Source: Herbiconiux sp. SALV-R1
Lineage (GTDB): Bacteria; Actinomycetota; Actinomycetes; Actinomycetales; Microbacteriaceae
DNA length: 64,000 nt
Assembly: GCF_013113715.1 (NCBI RefSeq)
Contig: NZ_CP053344.1
Coordinates: forward strand, 3,348,001-3,412,000
Direction of reading: 5' to 3'
Shown here: positions 54,546-63,167 of the stretch, piece after piece
Numbering within the stretch: the first letter of the stretch is position 1
Layout: each line of letters starts with the position of its first letter
Notes under the pieces: model-generated
What the model saw: the letters and a program-made list of their open reading frames with translations, nothing else
Told to the model about the DNA's origin: nothing
Database searches by the model: none
Made by a program: the position numbers and the translations under genes

Positions 54546-55196
54546 TCACTTTCGGCCGCCGTCGGCCAAGCTCACAGGCACTCCCCCGCCTTGGTTCGCC
54601 ACACGTTCAGCAAGCGACTCGCGGATGGCGGGCCACTCGTCGACGATGATCGAGAACACGGCCGAGTCGCGCCAGCTGCCGTCGGCCCGCGGAACGTCGC
54701 GGCGGCTGATGCCCTCGAAGGTGGCGCCGAGGCGCGCGATGGCCGCGCGCGAGCGGGAGTTGAGCACGTCGGCCTGGATCTTGACGCGCCCGAATCCGTG
54801 ATCGAACGCGAGGCCGAGCAGCAGCAGCTTGGCCTCGGGGTTCACGACGGTGCCCCAGACGCGGGGGTCGTAGGCGGTCCAGCCGAGGTGGGCGTACTCG
54901 AGCCGTTCGTTCAGGTCGCCGAGGGTCGAGGTGCCGACGAGCACGCCGTCGTCGGGGCCGCCGAGGAGGCGGATGGCGTAGGCGTTGCCGCCCGACCACT
55001 GGTAGTAGCCCTCGGCCCAGGCGACGAAGTCGTCGACGTCGGCGCGGTAGCCGGCGGGGCCGCCGCCGTAGCCGCCCGCGAACACCTCGGGGTGGCCGAT
55101 CGCGGCGTGCAACTCGGGGAGCAGCGCGCGGGTGAGGGGTTCGAGGCGGATGTAGCTGCCGGTGAGGATGCTCGGTGCGGGTGAGAGGGCGACCAT
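54546..55196 (-). CDS. GNAT-family N-acetyltransferase
   Basis: The 216-aa protein has the acetyltransferase 3-type fold with YIRLEPLTRALLPELH, HLGWTAYDPRVWGT and a late LNSRSRAAIARLGATFEG. This is typical of RimJ/RimL-like enzymes acting on proteins or small amines. ATG 55196 was chosen from the domain start. It ends 12 bases before the Ohr start. Confidence 0.88.
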   Translation of the reverse strand: MVALSPAPSILTGSYIRLEPLTRALLPELHAAIGHPEVFAGGYGGGPAGYRADVDDFVAWAEGYYQWSGGNAYAIRLLGGPDDGVLVGTSTLGDLNERLEYAHLGWTAYDPRVWGTVVNPEAKLLLLGLAFDHGFGRVKIQADVLNSRSRAAIARLGATFEGISRRDVPRADGSWRDSAVFSIIVDEWPAIRESLAERVANQGGGVPVSLADGGRK

Positions 55197-55319
55197 GCGG
55201 GAAAGTCTTGCACCTGTGGGGCAGCGGGTGGTGCGGGTCGCGGCTGCGCCGCGCGGCTGGCACCCCGCGGCTCCCGCCCCGCGGCTGGCGCCTTCGCCCA
55301 GCTGTGCCACGATGGTGCC

Positions 55320-55928
55320 ATGGGCAGCGCAGCCATGTTCTTCCACTCCGCCTCAGCGTTCCACGAGCTGGTGGCGGCCATCGGCGACGAACAATGGGAG
55401 CAGCCGGCCCTCGGAGAGTGGTCGCTGCGCTCCCTCGTGGGCCACACCACCCGCGCCATCCTCACCGTCGAGAGCTACCTCCAGCTCGACGACCCCGGCT
55501 TCCCCACCGTGCCGAGCGCCGAGGGATACTACGCCCGCGTCTACCGCGACCTCACCGACCCCGCAGCGGTCGCCGCCCGCGGCGTCGAGGCGGGCGTCTG
55601 GTTGGGCGACGACCCCGCCCAGGCTGTCGCCGACGCCCTCACGCGCACGATGGCGCTGGTCGACGCGGCGCCGCCCGAGCGCATCGTGTCGATCGGCGGC
55701 CTCGGCATCGAGCTCGGCGAGTACCTGCGCACGCGCGTGTTCGAGCTCGTGGTGCACTCGATCGACATCTCCCGCGCCACCGGGCTCCCCCACGGTCAGC
55801 CCCCCGAGAGCATCCGCGCGACGCTCGAGCTCGCCGCGGGCGTCGCGGCGGCGAAGGGCGACGCCGAGACCCTGCTGCTCGCCCTCACCGGCCGGGGCGA
55901 GCTGCCCGCGGGCTACTCGGTGGTCTGA
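55320..55928 (+). CDS. DinB/mycothiol maleylpyruvate isomerase-like protein
   Basis: The 202-aa protein has the mycothiol-dependent-enzyme N-terminal pattern (GEWSLRSLVGHTTRA, with a metal-type His, and VFELVVHSIDIS). Members use mycothiol or a metal to modify small molecules. ATG 55320 is six bases after CACGAT. Its end overlaps the MarR gene. Confidence 0.83.
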   Translation: MGSAAMFFHSASAFHELVAAIGDEQWEQPALGEWSLRSLVGHTTRAILTVESYLQLDDPGFPTVPSAEGYYARVYRDLTDPAAVAARGVEAGVWLGDDPAQAVADALTRTMALVDAAPPERIVSIGGLGIELGEYLRTRVFELVVHSIDISRATGLPHGQPPESIRATLELAAGVAAAKGDAETLLLALTGRGELPAGYSVV

Positions 55929-56425
55929 CCCAGCGCGAGCACGAGGGCGCGCAGGGCGTCGACCGCAGCCGGGCGTTCGGCTTCGGGCAGCGCTCGGAAG
56001 AGTTCGCGCTCCCGGGCCAGCAGCTCGGGGAACACGCGGTCGATGAGGTCGCGCCCGTCGGCGGTGAGCTGGATGAACGCCCCACGCCCGTCGACCGGGT
56101 TCGGCGATCGTCGCACCAGTCGTCGCTGCTCGAGCGCCTTCAGCCGCTTCGTCGTCGCCGACCCGCTGGCCAGCGAGATGGTGCGCAGCTCGCCCGGCGA
56201 CCGCGGACCGTCGGCGCGCCGCAGCGCCGAGAGCAGGTCGAACTCGCCGCGGGTGAGCTCGTAGCGGGCGAGGAAGTCGTCGCCGGCCCGCGTGATGACA
56301 GCCGCACTGCGCAGGATGCGCCCCGTGAGCTCGATCACCTCGGTCTCGAACTCCGGATGCAGCGACCCCCACTCCTCGCGGATGCGATCGACGTCGTCGG
56401 GCTGACGGAGGCTGCCGTGACTCAT
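55913..56425 (-). CDS. MarR-family transcriptional regulator
   Basis: The 170-aa regulator has a MarR winged helix (LTRGEFDLLSALRRADGP, SPGELRTISLASGSATTKRLKAL, DGRGAFIQLTADG). It is divergent from the FUSC transporter gene. An 18-base inverted repeat between them covers both -10 boxes, so it probably represses itself and the transporter until an aromatic or phenolic ligand is bound. Confidence 0.9.
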   Translation of the reverse strand: MSHGSLRQPDDVDRIREEWGSLHPEFETEVIELTGRILRSAAVITRAGDDFLARYELTRGEFDLLSALRRADGPRSPGELRTISLASGSATTKRLKALEQRRLVRRSPNPVDGRGAFIQLTADGRDLIDRVFPELLARERELFRALPEAERPAAVDALRALVLALGQTTE

Positions 56426-56440
56426 GCGGCAACCGTACAC

Positions 56441-56458
56441 TAGTTCACGAGTAAACTA
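56441..56458. promoter_or_regulatory. Candidate MarR operator in the MarR-FUSC divergent promoter
   Basis: TAGTTCACGAGTAAACTA has 8-base arms with one mismatch around a GA centre. It overlaps the leftward TAGTGT and the rightward TAAACT (56452-56457) -10 boxes. Confidence 0.6.
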
Positions 56459-56464
56459 TCTTCG

Positions 56465-57550
56465 GTGACCACCTCGTTGAACCTCCCTGCTCTGCGTGCC
56501 GCACTGCCGCATCCGCGCCGCCTGTTCGAGCTCGGACCGCACGCGGGCGCCCACCGTGTCGCGGTGCGAGCCGGGATCGCGATGGCCGTGCCGCTCGTCG
56601 CGCTGCAGCTCACGGGGCACATCGACCTCGCGCTCTACGCGGTGTTCGGCGCGTTCACCGCGCTGTACGGGCGCACGCACACGCATCTGGCGCGACTCCG
56701 GATGCAGGCCACGGCCGGGGCGGCGCTCGTCGCCTGTGTGGTGATCGGCACGGCGATCGGTGCCTCCGTCGCGCGGGAGTGGATCGTGGTGCCCGTCGCG
56801 GCGGTCGTGGCGGGGGTGGCGACGGTGGTCTCGGCTGCGCTCGATTGGCATCCGCCCGGGGCGCTGTTCTTCGTGTTCGCGCTCGCGGCGTGCGCGTCGG
56901 TGCCGGCGGAGGTGTCGCGCATCCCGGTGGCGTTGGCGCTGGCGGCGGCGAGCGCGCTCGTGGCGATGCTCGTGTCGACCGCGGGTCTCGTGCACCCGGC
57001 GGCGCGCTCGCGGGCGGCGACCAGCCTGGACGGGTCGTTCGCCGCGGCGCTCGCCCGGCCGCACGCGCTCGGCAAGGCGACGGCGATCGCGGCTGCGGTG
57101 CTCGTGGCGGGTGGGATCCCGACGGCGACGGGGCTCGGGCATCCGTACTGGGCGATGGTCTCGGCGGTCGCGGCGCTCGGGGCTGCGGATGTGGCGGGTC
57201 ACCTCGTGCGCGCCGGGCATCGCGTGGGCGGCACGCTGCTCGGGGTCGGTCTCGCGGCGGCGCTGCTCGCCGTGAGTTCGTCGCCGGTGGTGCTCATCGT
57301 GTTCGTGGTGCTGCTGCAGATGGCGGCCGAGCTGTTCGTGATGCGCAACTACGGGCTCACGATGGTGTTCGTGACGCCGCTCGCGCTCATCATGGCGCAG
57401 CTCGCGCATCCGGGCGACGAGTGGGCGCTGCTGCGCGACCGCACCCTCGAGACGCTCCTCGGCGCGGCCGTGGGGGTAGCGGTGAGCGTTGCGGTGGCGG
57501 CGCTGCGCGCGGGTCGTGCGGCGCGCGCGGGCGGAGCGCCAGCGGCGTGA
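56465..57550 (+). CDS. FUSC-family membrane protein (aromatic acid exporter-like)
   Basis: The 361-aa protein has about ten helices in two FUSC-type halves (YAVFGAFTALYGRTHTHLA; GHPYWAMVSAVAALGAADVA). Such proteins export aromatic acids or similar compounds. GTG 56465 is seven bases after TAAACT (leaderless type). The adjacent MarR gene likely controls it. Confidence 0.88.
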   Translation: MTTSLNLPALRAALPHPRRLFELGPHAGAHRVAVRAGIAMAVPLVALQLTGHIDLALYAVFGAFTALYGRTHTHLARLRMQATAGAALVACVVIGTAIGASVAREWIVVPVAAVVAGVATVVSAALDWHPPGALFFVFALAACASVPAEVSRIPVALALAAASALVAMLVSTAGLVHPAARSRAATSLDGSFAAALARPHALGKATAIAAAVLVAGGIPTATGLGHPYWAMVSAVAALGAADVAGHLVRAGHRVGGTLLGVGLAAALLAVSSSPVVLIVFVVLLQMAAELFVMRNYGLTMVFVTPLALIMAQLAHPGDEWALLRDRTLETLLGAAVGVAVSVAVAALRAGRAARAGGAPAA

Positions 57551-57563
57551 CTCCGCTTTTGTG

Positions 57564-57607
57564 CGGACAAAGTCCGTCCGAACGCACGTTTCGACGGACT
57601 TTGTCCG
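57564..57607. repeat. Family A palindrome, copy 3 (shortened)
   Basis: Perfect 15-base arms (CGGACAAAGTCCGTC, 57564-57578, and complement, 57593-57607) enclose a 14-base loop. It lies 14 bases after the FUSC stop. Confidence 0.85.
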
Positions 57608-57647
57608 TCAGAAACTGACCCGGCCGACGCCGGCACCGTTCTCACGG

Positions 57648-57685
57648 AAAAAGTCCGTGAAGAACGAGGTCTTCACGGACTTTTT
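57648..57685. terminator. Family A-type palindrome, copy 4, with A/U tracts
   Basis: Perfect 16-base arms (AAAAAGTCCGTGAAGA and complement) with a 6-base loop end in five T on both strands. It is a textbook bidirectional Rho-independent terminator between FUSC and purA, built from the family A core. Confidence 0.85.
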
Positions 57686-57735
57686 GCGGGATAACCGCCG
57701 CGCGCGGGCGCGCCGGGCGGCGCGCGACGCGCGAC

Positions 57736-59022
<1,287 letters not shown>

Positions 59023-59174
59023 GTGGATTCCCTCCGGATGCGGATGCAGGTTCCGATGTCAGTGCCCGGCGAGGGTGCCGGTTGACAGTCGATTCTATCG
59101 TGCGGTGGTCTTGGCGACCCTGATGCGGGTCGTGCCTGGGGAATCAGGATGCGCATCCGCTGGTTGTGGAGAAC

Positions 59175-59450
59175 ATGCCCGAGCTCCATCTCACGCTCTA
59201 CTCGTCGAGCTTCTGCGGCGCCTGCAACAGCACGCGCGCCACGGTCGAGCGCGTGGCCGAGCTCGTCGGCGAGCGCCTCGACTGGCGTGAGGTGAACGTC
59301 GCCGACGCTCCCGATGAGAGTGAGGCGAGCGGCATCGTCACCACGCCGACCGTCGTCATCACAGGCGCCGACGGCTCCGAACGGATGCGCGCCTCCGGCG
59401 TTCCGACGACACCCCAGCTGCTGGCGGCGATCGCCGCCGCCCTCCCCTGA
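59175..59450 (+). CDS. Glutaredoxin/thioredoxin-like small protein
   Basis: The 91-aa thioredoxin-fold protein has a CGAC active site (SSFCGACNSTR), a TTPTVV cis-Pro region, and a C-terminal helix. It resembles mycoredoxin/NrdH-type small redoxins. GTG 59166 is an alternative start. It ends before family A copy 5. Confidence 0.85.
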   Translation: MPELHLTLYSSSFCGACNSTRATVERVAELVGERLDWREVNVADAPDESEASGIVTTPTVVITGADGSERMRASGVPTTPQLLAAIAAALP

Positions 59451-59474
59451 CCCGCCCCGCGCCCTGCCTGCCAC

Positions 59475-59530
59475 TTCTTACGGACAAAGTCCGTGATAAC
59501 CGAGTTCTTCACGGACTTTGTCCGTAAGAA
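59475..59530. repeat. Family A palindrome, copy 5
   Basis: Perfect 22-base arms (59475-59496 and 59509-59530) enclose a 12-base loop. The loop (TAACCGAGTTCT) is the reverse complement of the copy 2 loop at 11 of 12 positions, so this copy is inverted relative to copy 2. Confidence 0.93.
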
Positions 59531-59605
59531 CGTGGACGGAGGGGGCATGTGGCCCGAAGTACGGCGGTGGACGGCGCGGCCCACCGTCAGGTGAGATGAG
59601 CGCCG

Positions 59606-60727
59606 TCAGGTGGTGGGGAGGAGCATCGAGGGGGTGCCGAGAGGGAGGCGCTGGGTGACTCCCGCGGAGAGGCCGGTGGCGGGGTCGAGGGCGTGGGTGG
59701 TGATCTCGTCGGAGCCCTGGTGGGCGATATGGAGGAGGGATCCGTCGACGGCGTGGTGGCGCGGGATCGAACCTCCGCTCGCGAACTCGCCCACCCGCAC
59801 CAGCTCGCCGCCCGGCGAAACCTCACCGCCAGGCCGAACCTCACCATCAGGTGAAACCTCGCCCAGGGGCGCGGAGCGGCGGAGCACCGCGATGACGTCG
59901 CTGCCCCGCACGCCGGCGTAGAGCAGGCTGCCGTCGGCGGAGGTGCAGAGGTGGGCGGCGGTGTCGCCTGGGCGCGGCCCGCCCTCCCGGAGCGCGAGGC
60001 GCTGCACGACGCGATACCCGCCGTCGGCCGGCTCGAGCACGACGGCCTCGCACGAGTACTCCATCACCACGACCAGCGCGCCACCGTCCAGCGCGACGAG
60101 GTGGCGGGGGCCGCTGCCGAAGGGCAGCGGGGTGGAGCTGCGCACCACGGGGGCGCCGTCGAGGAGGTCGATCTCGCGGAGGAGGTCGAAGCCGAGGTCG
60201 GTCACGACGAAGCGGGAGGGCGAGAGCCAGTGCACGAAGTGCGCGCGGCTGCCCGGCTCGAGGCCGAACGGCGGGGGCGTCGCGCGTCGAGCCTCGGGGT
60301 GGGGGTCGACGGCCGGGGCGACCGAGAGCGGCGCCCCCGGCATCCCGTCGTCGCCGAGCGGGTAGACGAGCACCGCGCCGTCTCCCCAGCACGCCGCGGC
60401 GAGGTGCCCGGCGCCGGGCGACACCGCCACGTGGCACACCAGCGGACCCGCCGGCTGCGACACGACCGCGGTGAGCGCCACGGGCGCGAGCGACTCCACG
60501 CGGTGCGCGGTCACCGTGCCGGCGACCTCGTCGGCGGAGTACACGATCGGCAGCCAGGGGTGCCACGCCAAGAAGCTCGGCGAGTTCCACGGATGCTCGG
60601 GCCCGGCCAGCCGAAGCCCCCCGGCCTCCGAAGGCACCAGACGGGCGATGCCTCGCGCATGCCCGTTCGCATCGCTCGTGTAACCACCCACCCAATAGCC
60701 CGCCTCGGTCGCGTCGTCATCGGTCAT
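59606..60727 (-). CDS. Lactonase, 7-bladed beta-propeller (6-phosphogluconolactonase-like)
   Basis: The 373-aa protein is a Pgl/YbhE-type propeller. Blades with YWVGGYTSDANGHARGIARL, FLAWHPWLPIVYSADEV, CHVAVSPGAGHLAAACWGDG and RHHAVDGSLLHIAHQGSDEI are visible. It hydrolyses a sugar lactone. An inserted EVSPDGEVRPGGEVSPGGE repeat is present in one blade. The ATG overlaps the glycosidase stop (ATGA), so the pair acts together. Confidence 0.86.
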   Translation of the reverse strand: MTDDDATEAGYWVGGYTSDANGHARGIARLVPSEAGGLRLAGPEHPWNSPSFLAWHPWLPIVYSADEVAGTVTAHRVESLAPVALTAVVSQPAGPLVCHVAVSPGAGHLAAACWGDGAVLVYPLGDDGMPGAPLSVAPAVDPHPEARRATPPPFGLEPGSRAHFVHWLSPSRFVVTDLGFDLLREIDLLDGAPVVRSSTPLPFGSGPRHLVALDGGALVVVMEYSCEAVVLEPADGGYRVVQRLALREGGPRPGDTAAHLCTSADGSLLYAGVRGSDVIAVLRRSAPLGEVSPDGEVRPGGEVSPGGELVRVGEFASGGSIPRHHAVDGSLLHIAHQGSDEITTHALDPATGLSAGVTQRLPLGTPSMLLPTT

Positions 60728-62001
60728 CGAGAGGCCGCCTCCAGTCGCAGCACGTAGAGCGCGTCGCCGAGGAATTCGGGCTGCTCCACCCGGAGGCCGG
60801 CGTCGACCGCGGTGGTGTGCACTGCATCCGTCTGTCTCCGTTCGAGATCGTAGACCGTGACCGACGCCACCGGGCGGTCGAGCCGGAGGGTGAGCGCGAA
60901 GGGTTCCGGCGCGTACACGACGACGACGTCGTCTGCGACACGGCCCGCGACGGCGCCCGAGGGCTCGGCGACGAGCAGCGACGGGTCTTCGACCAGGCCA
61001 AACAGGTTCTCGCCTTCGACGACCTGGCGCACGAAGGCGGCGTCGAGCGCGCCCTCGAAGCCCGCGGCCACCGAGAACGGGAAGGGGGTGCCGTGCACGG
61101 CCTCGGCGGTGAACGCCGCACCACGCCGGTGCCACGACCAGACCCCATGGGCGCCGTAGCCGAGGCCGGCGCTGGCGCCCGCGACGACGCCCGTCCAGCT
61201 GGCGCGGCGCACGTCGGAGCGGCGGTGGCGGGAGGCGCCGGCGAAGCGCCCGAGCCCCTCGTAGCAGGGCTCGAGGTTCACCACGGGTCGCTCCACGTCG
61301 AGGGCGCGGTAGTAGCGGGTGAGGTCGGCGGGCAGGGTGTCCCAGGCCTCGTTGTGGCCCGACTGCAGGCCGTGCAGGTCGATTAGCGGGCCGTCGGCGA
61401 CCTCTTTCGGCATGCGGGCGGTGGGGGTGTCGTGCCAGGTGATGAGCGCATCCGGAGCCTCCTCGCGCACGATGCGCGCCGCCAGCGAGTAGCGCTCGAT
61501 CGCCTCGGCGTCGTTCAGGTCGTCGTCGCCCGAGATGGCGAAGACGGGATCGAAGCGGCCGAAGGTGCGCACCGCGAGGCGCACGTAGTCGACGGTCTGC
61601 TGCTCGGTGAGCACGTGGTCGGGGGTGAGGCCGGCGCCCCAGGTGCCGGGCACGAAGTTGTTCCAGAGCAGCACCAGCACGGGCGTGAACCCGCGCTCGC
61701 GGGCCTCGTCGAGCACCCACTCGGCGTGGCTCCAGAAGTCGGCGTCTCCTCCGTCGAAGTCGACGGCGCCGTCGGTGATGGAGAAGGGGGTTCGGGATGC
61801 CTCGGAACGGTCGTGCGCGATGGGCAGCACGCTGATGAGGAGGGCGTTGAAGCCCTGGCGGCGACGGAGCTCGAGGTGGTCGAGCCACTCGGCGTCAGTG
61901 GGCGAGGTGAAGGCCGCCCAGGTGGTGTCGGCGAGGAGGAAGCGGTGCTCGCCGTCGGCGAGGAGGCTCCGGTGGTCGGGGGCGATGGTCCAGAGGGTCA
62001 T
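60724..62001 (-). CDS. DUF4038 apiosidase-like glycoside hydrolase
   Basis: The 425-aa protein matches the DUF4038 (apiosidase-like, GH140-type) barrel: FLLADTTWAAF, RRQGFNALLISVLP, PVFAISGDDDLN (acid/base region D159/D160), and VNLEPCYEG with probable nucleophile E244. A C-terminal beta domain follows. There is no signal peptide, so it would act on imported oligosaccharides. Family members release apiose from plant glycans. The divergent IclR gene may regulate it. Confidence 0.83.
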   Translation of the reverse strand: MTLWTIAPDHRSLLADGEHRFLLADTTWAAFTSPTDAEWLDHLELRRRQGFNALLISVLPIAHDRSEASRTPFSITDGAVDFDGGDADFWSHAEWVLDEARERGFTPVLVLLWNNFVPGTWGAGLTPDHVLTEQQTVDYVRLAVRTFGRFDPVFAISGDDDLNDAEAIERYSLAARIVREEAPDALITWHDTPTARMPKEVADGPLIDLHGLQSGHNEAWDTLPADLTRYYRALDVERPVVNLEPCYEGLGRFAGASRHRRSDVRRASWTGVVAGASAGLGYGAHGVWSWHRRGAAFTAEAVHGTPFPFSVAAGFEGALDAAFVRQVVEGENLFGLVEDPSLLVAEPSGAVAGRVADDVVVVYAPEPFALTLRLDRPVASVTVYDLERRQTDAVHTTAVDAGLRVEQPEFLGDALYVLRLEAASR

Positions 62002-62016
62002 GCGGGGTCCTTTCGG

Positions 62017-62096
62017 GGGTTCGTCGGGGTTCGTCGGGGATCGTCGGGGATCGTCGAGGTGCGTCGGGGTTCGTCGGGGTTCGTCGGGGTTCGTCG
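62017..62096. repeat. Eight 10-bp tandem units in a divergent promoter
   Basis: Eight units of consensus GGGTTCGTCG (five exact, three with one to three changes) run without gaps between the glycosidase and IclR genes. The 10-base spacing places every unit on the same DNA face. Confidence 0.9.
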
Positions 62097-62198
62097 TTCA
62101 GGGGGTCGGGCGGGGGCGTTCGGGCGGGTTCAGGCGTTTCGGGGCGCGTTAGGGTGGTCTCGTCTGCGCGTCCGGCGAGCGAGGGAGGGGAGCCGAGA

Positions 62199-62984
62199 GT
62201 GGTCGACGAGAGCACCGGAACCCCCGAGCGGTCGGGGGTGAAGTCGTCGTTGCGCACGCTCGAGATCCTCGAGCTGCTGGCCTCCGACGACCAGCGCCGC
62301 ACCATCACCGCGATCGCCCGCGAGCTCGGCAGCCCCAAGTCGAGCGTGCACAGCATCGTGCACACGATGGCCGACCGCGGCTGGCTGCAGGTGAGCGCCG
62401 ACGGCACCCGGTACGGGCTCGGCATCCGATCGCTGCTCGCCGGCACTTCGTACATCGAGACCGACGACGTGGTCACCCTCACCCGCGGCACCCTCGACAC
62501 CGTCGCCGAGCGCACCGGCGAGACCGTGCATCTCGGGCGTCTCGACGGGGCCGACGTGGTGTATCTCGCCAAGCGTGAGTCGGTGCATCCGCTGCGGTTG
62601 TACTCGGCGGTCGGGCGCCGGCTGCCCGCTCACGCCACGGCGCTCGGCAAGGCGCTGCTGGCGCAGCTCGAGCCCTCGGCCGTCGACGCGCTGCTCGGGC
62701 CCGGGCCGCTGCGCGCACTCACGCCCGCCACCATCACCGATCGCGCGCAGCTCGACGACGAGCTCGCCTCGGTGCGCGCGACGGGCCTCGCCCATGACCG
62801 CGGCGAGAACAGCGCGGGCATCTCGTGCTTCGCCGTGCCGATCGGACGCGCCGGGTCGCTGAACGCGATCAGCTGCTCGCTTCCGGATGCGCGGCTCACC
62901 GACTCGCACCGTGACGAGATCGTGGCGGCGCTCGTCGACGGGGCGCGCGAGGCGGGCTCGCTGCTCGGCCGCTTCGGGGCGTGA
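62199..62984 (+). CDS. IclR-family transcriptional regulator
   Basis: The 261-aa regulator has the winged helix (LRTLEILELLASDDQRRTIT, GSPKSSVHSIVHTMADRGW) and the IclR ligand domain (LYSAVGRRLPAHATALGKAL, ENSAGISCFAVPIG). GTG 62199 follows GAGGGAGGGG; a -10-like TAGGGT is at 62150-62155. It lies between the glycosidase operon and the PfkB kinase, both possible targets. Confidence 0.9.
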   Translation: MVDESTGTPERSGVKSSLRTLEILELLASDDQRRTITAIARELGSPKSSVHSIVHTMADRGWLQVSADGTRYGLGIRSLLAGTSYIETDDVVTLTRGTLDTVAERTGETVHLGRLDGADVVYLAKRESVHPLRLYSAVGRRLPAHATALGKALLAQLEPSAVDALLGPGPLRALTPATITDRAQLDDELASVRATGLAHDRGENSAGISCFAVPIGRAGSLNAISCSLPDARLTDSHRDEIVAALVDGAREAGSLLGRFGA

Positions 62985-63088
62985 TGCGGCGGGCGGACGC
63001 TCGGCGCTGAGGGCGCGGGCGCGGGCGCGGGCTGCCGACGATCGCGCTCCCGTGGGCATGCCGGTGCGCTCGTGCGCCCATCGCTCCC

Positions 63089-63117
63089 TTGACACTCTCC
63101 TGCGCCTTTCGTATCGT
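63089..63117 (+). promoter_or_regulatory. Promoter of the PfkB kinase gene
   Basis: TTGACA (63089-63094) and TATCGT (63112-63117) are 17 bases apart, a close match to the housekeeping promoter consensus. Transcription should start at about 63124. Confidence 0.7.
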
Positions 63118-63123
63118 CCCTGT

Positions 63124-63144
63124 ATATGAACGCTATCCTCATAT
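63124..63144. promoter_or_regulatory. Candidate operator at the kinase transcription start
   Basis: ATATGA and TCATAT half-sites are separated by 9 bases, directly after the -10 box, a position suited to repression. Confidence 0.4.
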
Positions 63145-63167
63145 CTGTACGGGCGTCCACCTCGTGA
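63126..63167 (+). CDS. 13-codon leader peptide upstream of the kinase
   Basis: ATG 63126, eight bases after the -10 box, opens a frame for MNAILISVRASTS whose stop overlaps the kinase start (GTGA). The kinase has no clear ribosome site, so translation through this peptide could deliver ribosomes to it. Confidence 0.5.
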   Translation: MNAILISVRASTS

